From assembly GCA_963575745.1 (NCBI GenBank), contig CAUYUJ010014761.1:286371-350370 (forward strand): a stretch of DNA of 64,000 bases, read 5' to 3'. Within the stretch, counting starts at the first letter, position 1; the number at the start of each line of letters is the position of its first letter. Positions 56,136-64,000 of the stretch are shown here, in pieces. The notes beneath the pieces were generated by a model. The model worked only from the letters and a program-made list of their open reading frames with translations. It ran no database searches and was not told the origin of the DNA. This DNA is from Prorocentrum cordatum (taxonomy: Eukaryota > Sar > Dinophyceae > Prorocentrales > Prorocentraceae). The position numbers and the translations under genes were made by a program.

Positions 56136-57319
56136 GCAAAACATCCACTCTCAAAATAATCACCCCGCCACGCGAAGCCGTTTAGGAAACGCACCCACAA
56201 AAGGAATCGAACGGGGCAGGGCTATTAAGTAAACGCCCAGGGCCGTTTGGCAAACGCCGTTTAAACAATAATGCCTCCTGTTTCTGATCTAGAATATACG
56301 GCATATCACCTCTGACAGTCGCACGTTCGAAAAAAAAACGCTCGAAGTCGGGGTAAATCGCGCCGTGCAGCCACGCAATCGAATGAGTGCGAGACCGATC
56401 GCAGCGCGTGCAACCCGTGCGCGCGGGAGAAAAACCTCTCGGGCCCCACAGGGGCCAATGCCTCCAGGACTGGTTGCCCCAGGCTGGCCCCTGGAGCACC
56501 CGAGCACCCCCGAAGTAGGGCCCACATCCCAGCAGGCAAGCAACGACGACGAACAGGAACGACAGGGCGAGGCAGGCGACAACAAGGAAGAGCAAGAACG
56601 ACGGAGGGGGAGAGGACCAAGCAGGAGGAGAGCAAGCAAGCCGCAGCGGGGGGGGGGTAGGCCCGCACGGACAACCCGTCAACGAGCAAGAGGAAAGAAC
56701 CACTCGAGGGCGGAAGGGCGGAGCCTCGAAGTCGCGCGGGGCGTGTCTCGCGGAACTCAGGGGGTGCGCGACGCCGTGGTTCAGGCGCAAAGGAAGACGC
56801 GATACTCTGCATCCCAAGAGAGTCGGTAAGCACTGGACGCCACCAATGTAGTAGTCTCCCAAGTGCAGTAGTGTAAAAAATCAATCACGAGTCTCGACGA
56901 CCGAAACAAAAAACCGAGCCCGACGGTGCTCATCTGGGTGCCCGCGGGGTCGTTGGACAGGCTCGCGTCTCTTTGGCACGAATCCGACCCCTCGGGGCCT
57001 CGAGTCTGACTTGCTACGACCCTTGCCCTTCGGCTTCGAGCGGTCCAAGAACTTCTGAGCCATCATATCGTGGTGTCCGGCAGGCGCGGGGGCGATGGCA
57101 GGGCGATGGCGCGCAGTCCGCAGGGCCATTTGTGGCAGGGCGAGTATAGGGAGCTTAGAGCAGAAAAGCGCAGGCGGCTGGGGGGCTCGCTCCGACGAAG
57201 GCTTAAGCAGAAGCGCTCGACGTCAACGCAGGGGAAGACCACGCGGGAGAAGCGGCGCGGACCACGCACAGACTCAGAGGCGATCGAACGCTGGCAGCGC
57301 CATTTGCCAAAGACGGCGC
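56136..57319. other. No secure gene; possible retroelement edge
   Basis: 56150-56350 is less GC-rich with repeated GTTTAGGAAACGC/GTTTGGCAAACGC words. 56830-56880 contains TGGACGCCACCAATGTAGTA followed by a short A run, which could be a retroelement boundary. The plus frame at 56365-56825 is Arg-rich and unidentified. The minus frame ending near 56884 (KFLDRSKPKGKGRSK) is Lys/Arg-rich, like a nucleic-acid-binding tail. Confidence 0.35.
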
Positions 57320-59060
57320 CCACATGGCACCGAACGCTTTCATCCGGCACCTCATGCCGCAGCTACCCGGAGAAGAGCGGCCGACTCGGCGACAGACGTT
57401 CTTCCCGGTGACGTTCGCGGAGGCCTGCGACAAAGCCTGGGGAGGAGGAGAAGCTGCCGCCCGAGCAGCGGGGGCCCGCCCACCTGCCACTTCTCGGCGC
57501 TGGGGGCGCGGGCAAGACACGCGTGGTGCAGGGCCTGACGTTCAAGGCAGCGGGGTGCGCCTGGCCCGTCGAGACGCCCGGGCCCCCCGCGATGCTGGCG
57601 GTGGCCTCTTCCGACGCGCAAGCGAAAAACATCCCTTCGGCCGGGCGGCGAGCGCGGGCTCTGCGCGACACTGCAGGCACGCGCGCCCAGGCGATAGCCA
57701 ACGCGAAGACGCGCCGAGGCGGCACGGCGAAAGCCGTCGAGCAGCGACGGGCTGAGGCGAGGGTTCTCGCCATCGAAGAAGCGGGCAAGCTGTCCGTCGC
57801 CGGCTGCGACGCGTCTGACTCTCCGGCGCCGTGCGCGAGCACGCGAGGAGCTGCGCGGTCAGGGAGGGCACCCGCGCGAAGACAGGGTGCAATTGGGGCT
57901 AGTGCCCCGTCGTCATTCACCGGGGCGGTTTCCCGCAGTTGACGCCGACTGCGCAGCTGAGCCCAGCGACGGGCCCCAACGCGGAGGACGCGAGAGACAA
58001 GAACTGATTGCTCAAGGAGCCGCCCACCCTGGGGGCGCAGAACGCCACCAAGGTCTTCAAGAAGGTCATCTGCATCATCGAGCTCCTTGGGACCAAACGC
58101 TTCGCGCCCGGCGATCCTGTCACCGAGCTTTTCGGATGCGCGCGCCGAGGCAATCGGATCCCTGCCTCTGTCTGAGAGGCGTTCAACCTCGACGTGCGCC
58201 CTGAGCTGGGCCCGCGGCGCGCGGAGCAGATATTCCTCGAGGGCTACGGCCTGGCTCTGCACTGGGAACCTCTGGCACGCTGGACCACCAAGAAAGCGCG
58301 GCGCGACGCCCGCGCGCTCGAGGTGCCCCTTGTTATCCTGGAGGCCGCCGACGAATGTCAGACAATCCCCGTCGGCTACAAAGCGATGTACTCCAGCATG
58401 CTGAACGTGGCCAACATCTACCGCGCGGGCCAGGTCCACGGCGTGTTCCCTGCTCACAAGGAATGCAAACCCGCTTCGCTGGCAAAGTCCAACGGAAGCT
58501 GCGGCCCCGTCCACAAGCAACGGGCCACAATCGTCGACTCCGTGTTCCACCCGGACGACCAGAGGAACTACGACCATCTCGCTCACGCTCCCTGTCGAGG
58601 ATCTTCGGGCCGCGCCGTGCTCCAACGGGAATTCGTTGCAGCAGGTCGGCTACCTCAAGCAGGCACTTAACGTGGGCTGATTTCATGGACTACGTGGGCA
58701 ACGCAGAGATGTGCCCGCGGTCCGTTCTGCATGCCTCTGATGGAGACTACCTTCACCTAGGGAGCGTCGCCCGTGGCGCTCAGCGTGAAGCGCTTCGGCT
58801 CCATGCTGCCGCATGAAGCACTACCCGACGACGACAGCTGCGCAGAGGCAGACGGCACGAGGCGCAGTGGCCATCGACTGCGCGCGCCAAGAGCCCCAGC
58901 GGCAGCGCGGCGCGAACGACGACCCATGGCAGCATACACCCTCACGTGATGCCCCCACGCGCCACCCAGATGGCGGAAATGCTGCTGGTGCAGCCGCCTC
59001 CCCGCTGGCTGCTGGACATAAGCCCGCCGGAGGTGAGGGCGCTGTCAAGCGCTCCAAGAA
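57320..59060 (+). pseudogene. PIF1-like helicase relic
   Basis: Plus strand. It begins with MAPNAFIRHLMPQLPGEERP and TFFPVTFAEACD. After a frameshift near 57440 comes Walker A GAGGAGKT (57496-57519), then VLAIEEAGKL in the motif II place (57763-57792; E-E instead of D-E). After a second shift come GGFPQLTP (57924, motif III) and IELLGTKRFAPGDPVTELFG. In-frame TGA codons lie at 58005 and 58173. Then GYGLALHWEPLARWTTKKAR, ILEAADECQTIPVGYKAM, GQVHGVFPAHKECK and QRATIVDS. After a third shift comes KHYPTTTAAQRQTARGAVAI (58813), and after a fourth RATQMAEMLLVQPPPRWLLD (58958). The order follows the multi-copy PIF1-type 5'-3' helicases of dinoflagellates. Unlikely to be functional unless undetected introns remove the stops. 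Helitron origin is possible; no Rep domain was seen. Confidence 0.75.
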
Positions 59061-59144
59061 GTCCGAGATGTCGATTGTTGAGGAAACCGCTCCTCTTGAC
59101 AGGCCGCACAAGACAGACCTGCCAGGAAAGTAGCGTCTTTAGCC

Positions 59145-59440
59145 CTCTGTGGCCCGATACCAAGTGCGGACGGCATGGCTGGAGCTGGCTCAAAAGAGCA
59201 CCCCGACTAGCACCTCCAGAGCCATCGCGTGAGCGCAACCAGTCTGCCGACCCGATGCTAAGTGGTGGCGACTGTTTCTCTGCTAAGCCTCCACCAGATG
59301 CCAAGTGATGCACGGTGTCAAGCGAAACCTGATGCTAAGTGTTCACGGCTGGTCAACCGCAACCATGTCCGGCCCGATGCCAGGTGCGGGCGGTCGCCTG
59401 ACTTAAGGACCCGATGCCTAATGCGTGCGGCTGTGTACTT
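59145..59440 (+). repeat. CCCGATGCTAAGTG short interspersed minisatellite
   Basis: Six spaced copies of CC.GAT.C.AAGTG followed by CGG (59153, 59252, 59293, 59329, 59374, 59411). Confidence 0.65.
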
Positions 59441-60590
59441 TTCACCGTTTGTCACGCCATCGGCGATCGTATGCACCGAGCCTGTGCGGAGTGCGTGAGT
59501 GCTTGCAGTCCACGCAACGCCTCAGCGGATTGACTCAAACATGAAAGTTGTTGGCCAACTTCATGCTTCCACCTTCCTCATCTGTCCTCCGTCGACGTCA
59601 TTCGTGGCCACTTGGGGAGGAAGGGAACGAGGAAGGATGAGGTGGAGGATGACGACGAAGGACGGTAAGAAGTGAGGAGGGGGATGAGGGGGAGGAGGGA
59701 GGTGGGGCAGGAAGATGAGGACAAGGCTTTGTTTCGTCGACCATCATCGTGGCCGTGGGTGTCGTCATCGTCGTACAAATCGCACGCTCGGAGTCGCTCT
59801 CACAACCAGACGCGCACAACCAGACGCACACAGCGCGTGGCCCTCTTAAGGAACTCTTGGGCGATCTTGGGTGCTTCTTGGGCCGTCTTCGACGCGTTGA
59901 AGACTCGAGCGGCGAATCTGCCATCAGCGTGTTTCTTTTCTGGCAGAGCAAGATGTCGATTTCTCCGGGTTCTCTTGGCGGTGCTTCTGAGGCTCTCTTT
60001 GGCTATGCTGGAGCCATCATTGGTTGTCTTGGAATCCATCGAAATAGTATCAATATTCGCAAGGAGCAGAGCTCCTTTTACAGTGAGAACTGCAGGAGTT
60101 CTCCTTACTCTCTCAGTTGCGTTTCCTCACTTTGGAGATACCCAGGTGTTTCTGTCAGTCGCCGTCGCTCTCGCTCCGGCCGTCTGCGCGGACTCGCCCT
60201 TGCACGCAGACGCTCACAGATGGAGCCCCTCGTCAAGACTTGCCGGGAATATGAGATTCGGGGGTCTTCTGACTCGGGTCAATCCAGACCCAAGTCAGTC
60301 AGGCCTCCAATAGTCCTGCAAGATCCTGCACCCACACCTGGGTCAATGCGAAAAATCATGCCAGATCCTGCAGGATCCTGCGCCCAAACCCGGGTCAATG
60401 AGACCGATCCTGCAAGATCGGGCGCTCTGGCTGACCCCCGTTTGCATGGACCCCCGTATCTTGAGTCCCGAGAGATGCACATCTGGGGATCTCCACGTCG
60501 AGTCATTCGCTTGCAGCGGCTAGGTCCGAAGGAGGGGGGGGGGAGGGAGCGAGAGGGGCGCGAGGCGAGTGGCCGAGAAGCCCCGGCAAG
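59441..60590. other. No secure gene
   Basis: Lower GC at 59900-60160. A long plus frame from 59749 (including SISPGSLGGASEALFGYAGA) is not recognised. A GATCCTGCAGGATC-type repeat with ACCCGGGTCAATG lies at 60318-60415, and GGGGATCTCCACGTCGAGT at 60485 resembles GGGATCTCCGCGTCGAGT at about 54139. Confidence 0.4.
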
Positions 60591-60591
60591 C

Positions 60592-60687
60592 TCACACACG
60601 CGGCGGCTCGCGCAGCACCACGGCCAGGACCAGGGTGATGAGCGTGATGAAGATGATGCCTGGATCGGGGATGGACAGAACCCCCTC
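60592..60687 (-). CDS. Possible last exon of a membrane protein
   Basis: On the minus strand the frame after TTTTACTAG (possible 3' splice site, with CTAAAC upstream as a branch-like site) reads GVLSIPDPGI, then IFITLITLVLAVVL and REPPRV, and ends at TGA 60592. The 17-residue hydrophobic core is a plausible transmembrane helix. Upstream, 60850-61060 holds a coding-like frame (MTKMSWGLPIMVKVYACRRR, VGMIHDTTLTKVGSIVTKIG) that may belong to the same gene. Family not recognised. Confidence 0.3.
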   Translation of the reverse strand, partial: EGVLSIPDPGIIFITLITLVLAVVLREPPRV

Positions 60688-61124
60688 TAGTAAAACGTGG
60701 TTTAGTGAAAACGACCTCGGGCCCAAACCTGGCGGGTCCAAACCTGGAAAGCGACGGCCGCGGCGCCCTCTCGAGAACAGAAGGCGGGCAATTCACTCAT
60801 CGACGTATCAGGGTGGGGGTTCTGTCCACCCCCGACTGGAGGGGAAGGAAAGGGGGACCATGACAAGACCAAGCGGGGAAACGTCGTGCCGATCTTGGTC
60901 ACAATCGATCCGACCTTGGTCAGCGTCGTGTCGTGAATCATCCCGACGACTCGGCGACGGCAGGCGTAGACCTTCACCATGATCGGCAGACCCCACGACA
61001 TCTTGGTCATGATCCCTGTCTTTCTTCCCTCGAAGACCCACGTAGAACAGGGCCTCCTCTCCGCCCGCCAGGGCGACGCTGCTGCCGCCGATGGCAGGGG
61101 AAGGAGCAGCGGCGCAAGCACAAT

Positions 61125-61440
61125 CTCTCGAAGGTCCGCGCGGATCTCCTGGATCGGCGTTGGACCCTCCCTGGCGCGTGACGCGCGCCAGCGACCGCGC
61201 CCCGGTAGGAACCCTGGTAGGAACCTTAGTAGAGGCCCCAGTAGGAGCCTGGGACCCTACCAGGAGCCCCAGTAGGAGCTCTAGTTGGACCCCCCGTAGG
61301 AGCCCCAGTAAGAGCCCCAATCGCAGCTCTAGTAGGAGCCTCATTAAGGGCCGTCGTGTGGGCCTTACTCTGGCCCTTACGGGGGGGGGGGGGGCGCACA
61401 AGTCCATCAAATCCGCGCGGACCTCCCCTGTGACCCGACG
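61125..61440. mobile_element. TIR element family C, copy 3, expanded by a 12-bp minisatellite
   Basis: Left arm TCGAAGGTCCGCGCGGATCT; right end reversed GGGGAGGTCCGCGCGGATTT. Between the arms lies a GCCCCAGTAGGA-type 12-bp array (about 61203-61345) and a GGGGGG run, making this copy about twice as long as copies 1 and 2. Confidence 0.55.
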
Positions 61441-62221
61441 TCACAAAAATAATTGCGGCATCGTGAGACAAACACTCGACTGGGGCCTTTTTGGAACTGA
61501 TCTTTCTGCGTTTTCTCGAGCCAGATCGACTCGTGAGTGTTCTAGCGCCAGAAACAAGGCAACCCCAGCCGCTGTGAAAACCTGGGACGCCTGGGCCTCA
61601 GGGTCCGAAAGCTTATGTCTGTGTCGCTTGTTCTTCCCCGGCGATGGCGTCCTTAGAGGCCTCCCAGATTGGGTCGGAGTAGATGGGGTCGGAGGATCGC
61701 GCCGAATCGTCGATGCATCACCGACGCATCGGCGATGCATCGTCGACGTCGGCGATGCTTCGGTGACGCTGGCGTGGAGAACATTGGGCGCCATATCGAG
61801 CCGCATCGCCGATGCCTCGGCGGCGCCGCGCGATCGGACCCCACCTGGGAGGCCTCGAGTCCTGGCCCTCTGCGGCGAGCGCCGCCAGCGGTGTCAGGCC
61901 CAGGCCGGCCACCACGCCCTCATCGGCTACACGTAGGAGTGACCCTGAGCAAGAGGGCCCTTTGGTGCGCGCCTTTCGGGGGCCGCGGGGAGGCCGGACC
62001 AGAGCGCACAAGCCGCTACTGTCGCATCTCATCCAGCCATCGGGGGACCCCGATGAGCCCGCACCAAAGGTCACTCCGGCGAAGGGTCACTCGTACGTGT
62101 AAGCGACCTCAGCAGCGGCCGCCGGCCGCTGCGCCGGCTGCGCCACGAAGGTGCGGGCGCCCGCCCACAGCAGCGCCGCGCACAGCAGGGCGGCGGCGGC
62201 GGGGCTGCTGCTGCGCGCCAT
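61441..62221 (-). CDS. Plastid-targeted protein gene, two introner-type introns
   Basis: ATG at 62221. Exon 1 (62108-62221, 38 codons) reads MARSSSPAAAALLCAALLWA, then GARTFVAQPAQRPAAAAE: a signal peptide then F-V-A-Q-P, the phenylalanine-led motif that opens dinoflagellate plastid transit peptides. Intron 1 is 61919-62107 (GAG/GT..AG/GG). Exon 2 starts at 61918 in phase 0 (GVVAGLGLTPLAALAAEG). A second TIR element (61664-61848) follows. If the second intron is removed between the duplicated GAGGCCTC sites, exon 3 continues in frame (PLRTPSPGKNKRHRHK) to a stop at 61441, giving about 132 residues. The donor for intron 2 may be GC (61853) or GT (61844). Mature function unknown. The leader is firm; exon 3 is tentative. 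Confidence 0.6.
61664..61848. mobile_element. Introner-like TIR element 2 (185 bp)
   Basis: Bounded by a perfect 8-bp direct repeat GAGGCCTC (61656-61663 and 61849-61856). Termini CCAGATTGGGTC and, reversed, CCAGGTGGGGTC. Interior of GATGCATCGCCGACG-like repeats. On the coding (minus) strand the flanks offer GAG/GC or CAG/GT at the 5' side and GGGAG/GC at the 3' side. Confidence 0.65.
61923..62106. mobile_element. Introner-like TIR element 1 (184 bp) forming intron 1
   Basis: Terminal inverted repeats of 24 bp, 21 matching, beginning TCGGCTACACGT and TCGCTTACACGT and both reaching GAGTGACCCT. A perfect 5-bp direct repeat CCTCA (61918-61922 and 62107-62111) flanks it. On the coding strand the duplicated TGAGG supplies the AG/G at the 3' border and the G of the GT donor at the 5' border, so excision restores an uninterrupted reading frame. 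Confidence 0.75.
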
Positions 62222-62307
62222 CGCGGAGGGCCGCGCGGGGGCGCGCCGACCCCAAGCCAGCGCCGAACCCGGGCCCGCTGCCCAGGCCCCCGGGAGGAGG
62301 AAGGGCC

Positions 62308-62412
62308 TCGTGCTCCTCCTCCTCCTCCTCCTCCTCCTCCTCCTCCTCCTCTTCCTCCTCCTGCTCCTCCTCCTCCTCCTCCTCCCCCTCCTCCTCCTCC
62401 CCCTCCCCCTCG
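62308..62412 (+). repeat. CTC tract 5' of the plastid-leader gene
   Basis: (CTC)n with TTC and CTG interruptions, about 90 bp upstream (minus sense) of the ATG. It could lie in the 5' UTR or promoter. Confidence 0.85.
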
Positions 62413-62429
62413 CGAACAGAAAGCATGAC

Positions 62430-62505
62430 GGGAGGTTCTTGTTCGCTGCTCTTGGCCTCGGGGAGCCCTTACTGGGCCTCGGGGGCGTCAACAAAATGGC
62501 TCGGG
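62430..62505 (+). repeat. Module T, copy 4
   Basis: CTTGGCCTCGGGGAGCCCTTACTGGGCCTCGG is the diagnostic stretch in two parts (CTTGGCCTCGGGGAGCCC and TTACTGGGCCTCGG). Related to 17940, 23255 and 35690. Confidence 0.5.
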
Positions 62506-63851
62506 ATGAAGAGCCAGTCCCCGGGGAAGGGGTATGCGGTATGGACCTCTGGGAGTCCACGTCACGAACAGACCATGGCGTGGGGGCTCTGGAAGGGACC
62601 ACGTCCCGAACCCCGGGCGGCTGGCCCGCTCCACGTGGCTCCCAGACCCAGCTGAACCATAGCACTTCAAAGGGGACTGGCCGACCCCCCGTTGGCGTGG
62701 GTGCCCGACATGGATACGGAAAAAAGGGGTACGATGCCCAAGAACAAATGTTGTTCAAAAGCGACAGCGGCCAACAGCGGCCTTCTGTCTCGAATGGACA
62801 ACGTCCGCGGCGGCGCGGACATCAAGTCCTGTTCAATATGAGCAAGAAACGAGGTTGGGCATCGCGCCCATCCTTTCTGTACCCATTTCGTTCGTTCCGA
62901 GTCGGTGCTGGACCCCGTCTCGGCGTCCCCCAGCTGCGGAGCGCGAGTGCTCGCCGGGACGTGCCTGAGAGCCGAGTGTGCCTGGGCCAAAACGGCTGCG
63001 AACCGGCTGGTTCGGCCGTGGCCACACTGACGAAGACGGGAGGTCAGGGGCGGGAGGTTCGTAACAGGCGCCTGGGGCGAAATCAATAATAAAAAAACAT
63101 GTCCTCGAATTCCCAATCCTTTTCCCATATAATATTGGTTTTCGTCTCCCCCTCCACTTTTGATCCTTTCCCATGTGTTCCTGGGAGTCGACGGTGATTC
63201 TGTGCCTATTCTTCCCTGCTGGAGCTCTTGGCCTGGAGGCGCGGCGCCCCCGACACACCTGGGCACCATATGTACACGTAGACAGGCAGACGGTTGTTGG
63301 CGCCAAATCATGACACGCATTCTGTGGGTGAGTCTGAGGCCTGCTTTTCTCTGAAAGTTCCCCACACAGGGTGCCATGTAGCGTGCCGCGTCAAAGCGAG
63401 GTGGGCCAGAACCGGCGGCGCGACATGCCAAGCTGATTTCTCCCGACCTCAAGCAGTGCACCCCAAGGTGCGTTCCCTGCTCGCGCGCACATGCGGACAA
63501 CGCGCCCTCTTCCTGATATGCTGCTTTACACGCAGGGCGTCATGATGCTTGTGTTCCATCGGGGCGTTGTCGGTGTTTCAAAGTGGTGCCCCCGCTGCAG
63601 CATGAGAGTCGTTCTAGGGTCGGCGCTTTGCCCCTGTCGTTCAGAATGGCGCTCTCGCTCCAGCGCGGGCCGCGCTTCTGGGTCCGAATCCTTCCTCATC
63701 GTTTGGGCCCCTCTCCCCCCCCCGCCTTCCCATGGTCATCCCGGTTCCCCCGCTCCTCCCCATCCTGCTCCTGCTGTTCCTGCTGTTCCCCCTCGTGTTT
63801 CTTCTTCTCATCTTCTACGTCCTGCTCTTCCACCACTTACTCCTCCAATGT
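62506..63851. other. No secure gene
   Basis: A 277-codon minus frame (62667-63500) of normal composition exists but I recognise no domain and see no start context. CT-rich patch at 63705-63850. Confidence 0.4.
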
Positions 63852-63925
63852 TTGAGCAGGGACTGGCCGTCCCGGAATTCCTATAGATATACCACAACAG
63901 GTTATGATAACCAAGACATGTTCGA
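63852..63925 (+). repeat. Dispersed repeat R, copy 3 (cut by (CAA)n and window end)
   Basis: GAGCAGGGACTGGCCGTCCC, TTCCTATAG.TATACCAC and ACATGTTC match copies 1 and 2. Confidence 0.65.
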
Positions 63926-63990
63926 ATCACAACAACAACAACAACAGCAACAACAACAACAACAACAGCAACAACAACAACAACAACAAA
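63926..63990 (+). repeat. (CAA)n microsatellite
   Basis: CAA triplets with CAG interruptions; poly-Gln in one frame. Confidence 0.9.
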
Positions 63991-64000
63991 GCTCTTAGAA

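Noticed and set aside
62667-63500. 277-codon minus frame as a gene
   Set aside because: No recognisable domain, no start or splice evidence, and overlapping open frames on the other strand.
1-64000. Dinoflagellate spliced-leader, tRNA or rRNA genes
   Set aside because: I looked for the spliced-leader 3' part (TTTTGGCTCAAG) and typical rRNA and tRNA arm motifs and found none I could support by eye; tRNAscan and Infernal would decide.

Overview
The window reads as nuclear DNA of a dinoflagellate, probably a GC-rich free-living photosynthetic species. This is inferred from protein content, not from a marker gene. The clues are: a PTPY-repeat protein ending in a von Willebrand type D-like GDPH domain; a Ty1/copia pol and a LINE of the kinds that fill dinoflagellate genomes; a PIF1-type helicase relic; a signal-plus-FVAQP plastid-targeting leader; and intron-sized terminal-inverted-repeat elements sitting exactly at predicted splice sites. 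There are no operons, no recognisable rRNA or tRNA genes, and no spliced-leader sequence.

Most of the 64 kb is repeat.
0-5 kb: a microsatellite/minisatellite composite, an 11-bp satellite, purine tracts, one 148-bp TIR element and a WW-domain exon on the minus strand.
5.4-6.5 kb: the best intact gene, the PTPY/vWD-like protein (minus).
6.6-12.1 kb: 42-bp, CCAAGA-type and CGTCTGC-type arrays.
12.26-12.69 kb: a small secreted-protein gene (minus).
13-20 kb: composite repeat copy 2, two hAT-like MITEs with 8-bp target duplications, and GGA/CTC tracts.
21.2-23.0 kb: a copia pol pseudogene (minus). A third hAT-like MITE lies at 23.7 kb.
26.6-35 kb: pieces of one decayed LINE in minus-strand order (ORF1-like coils, endonuclease-like, distal ORF2). 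They are split by a 2.2-kb GC-rich array, and a 59-bp near-perfect palindrome lies nearby.
35-43 kb: fold-back elements, GTC repeats and a large array carrying a family of hairpins with compensatory changes.
43.5-45 kb: composite repeat copy 3, inverted.
46-51 kb: a higher-order repeat of about 1.3 kb.
52-56 kb: a hexamer plus 140-bp repeat complex, a fold-back and a 185-bp duplication.
57.3-59.1 kb: the PIF1-like helicase pseudogene (plus).
60.6-62.2 kb: a possible membrane-protein exon and a plastid-targeted gene (minus) interrupted by two introner-like elements.
62.3-64 kb: purine tract, dispersed repeats and (CAA)n.

The genes do not form a pathway. The window is a cross-section of an expanded genome in which several DNA-element families are still readable from their ends. 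The strongest new observation is the plastid-leader gene. Its first intron is a 184-bp TIR element flanked by a 5-bp target duplication that supplies the splice junction, and a second 185-bp TIR element with an 8-bp target duplication lies 74 bp away.
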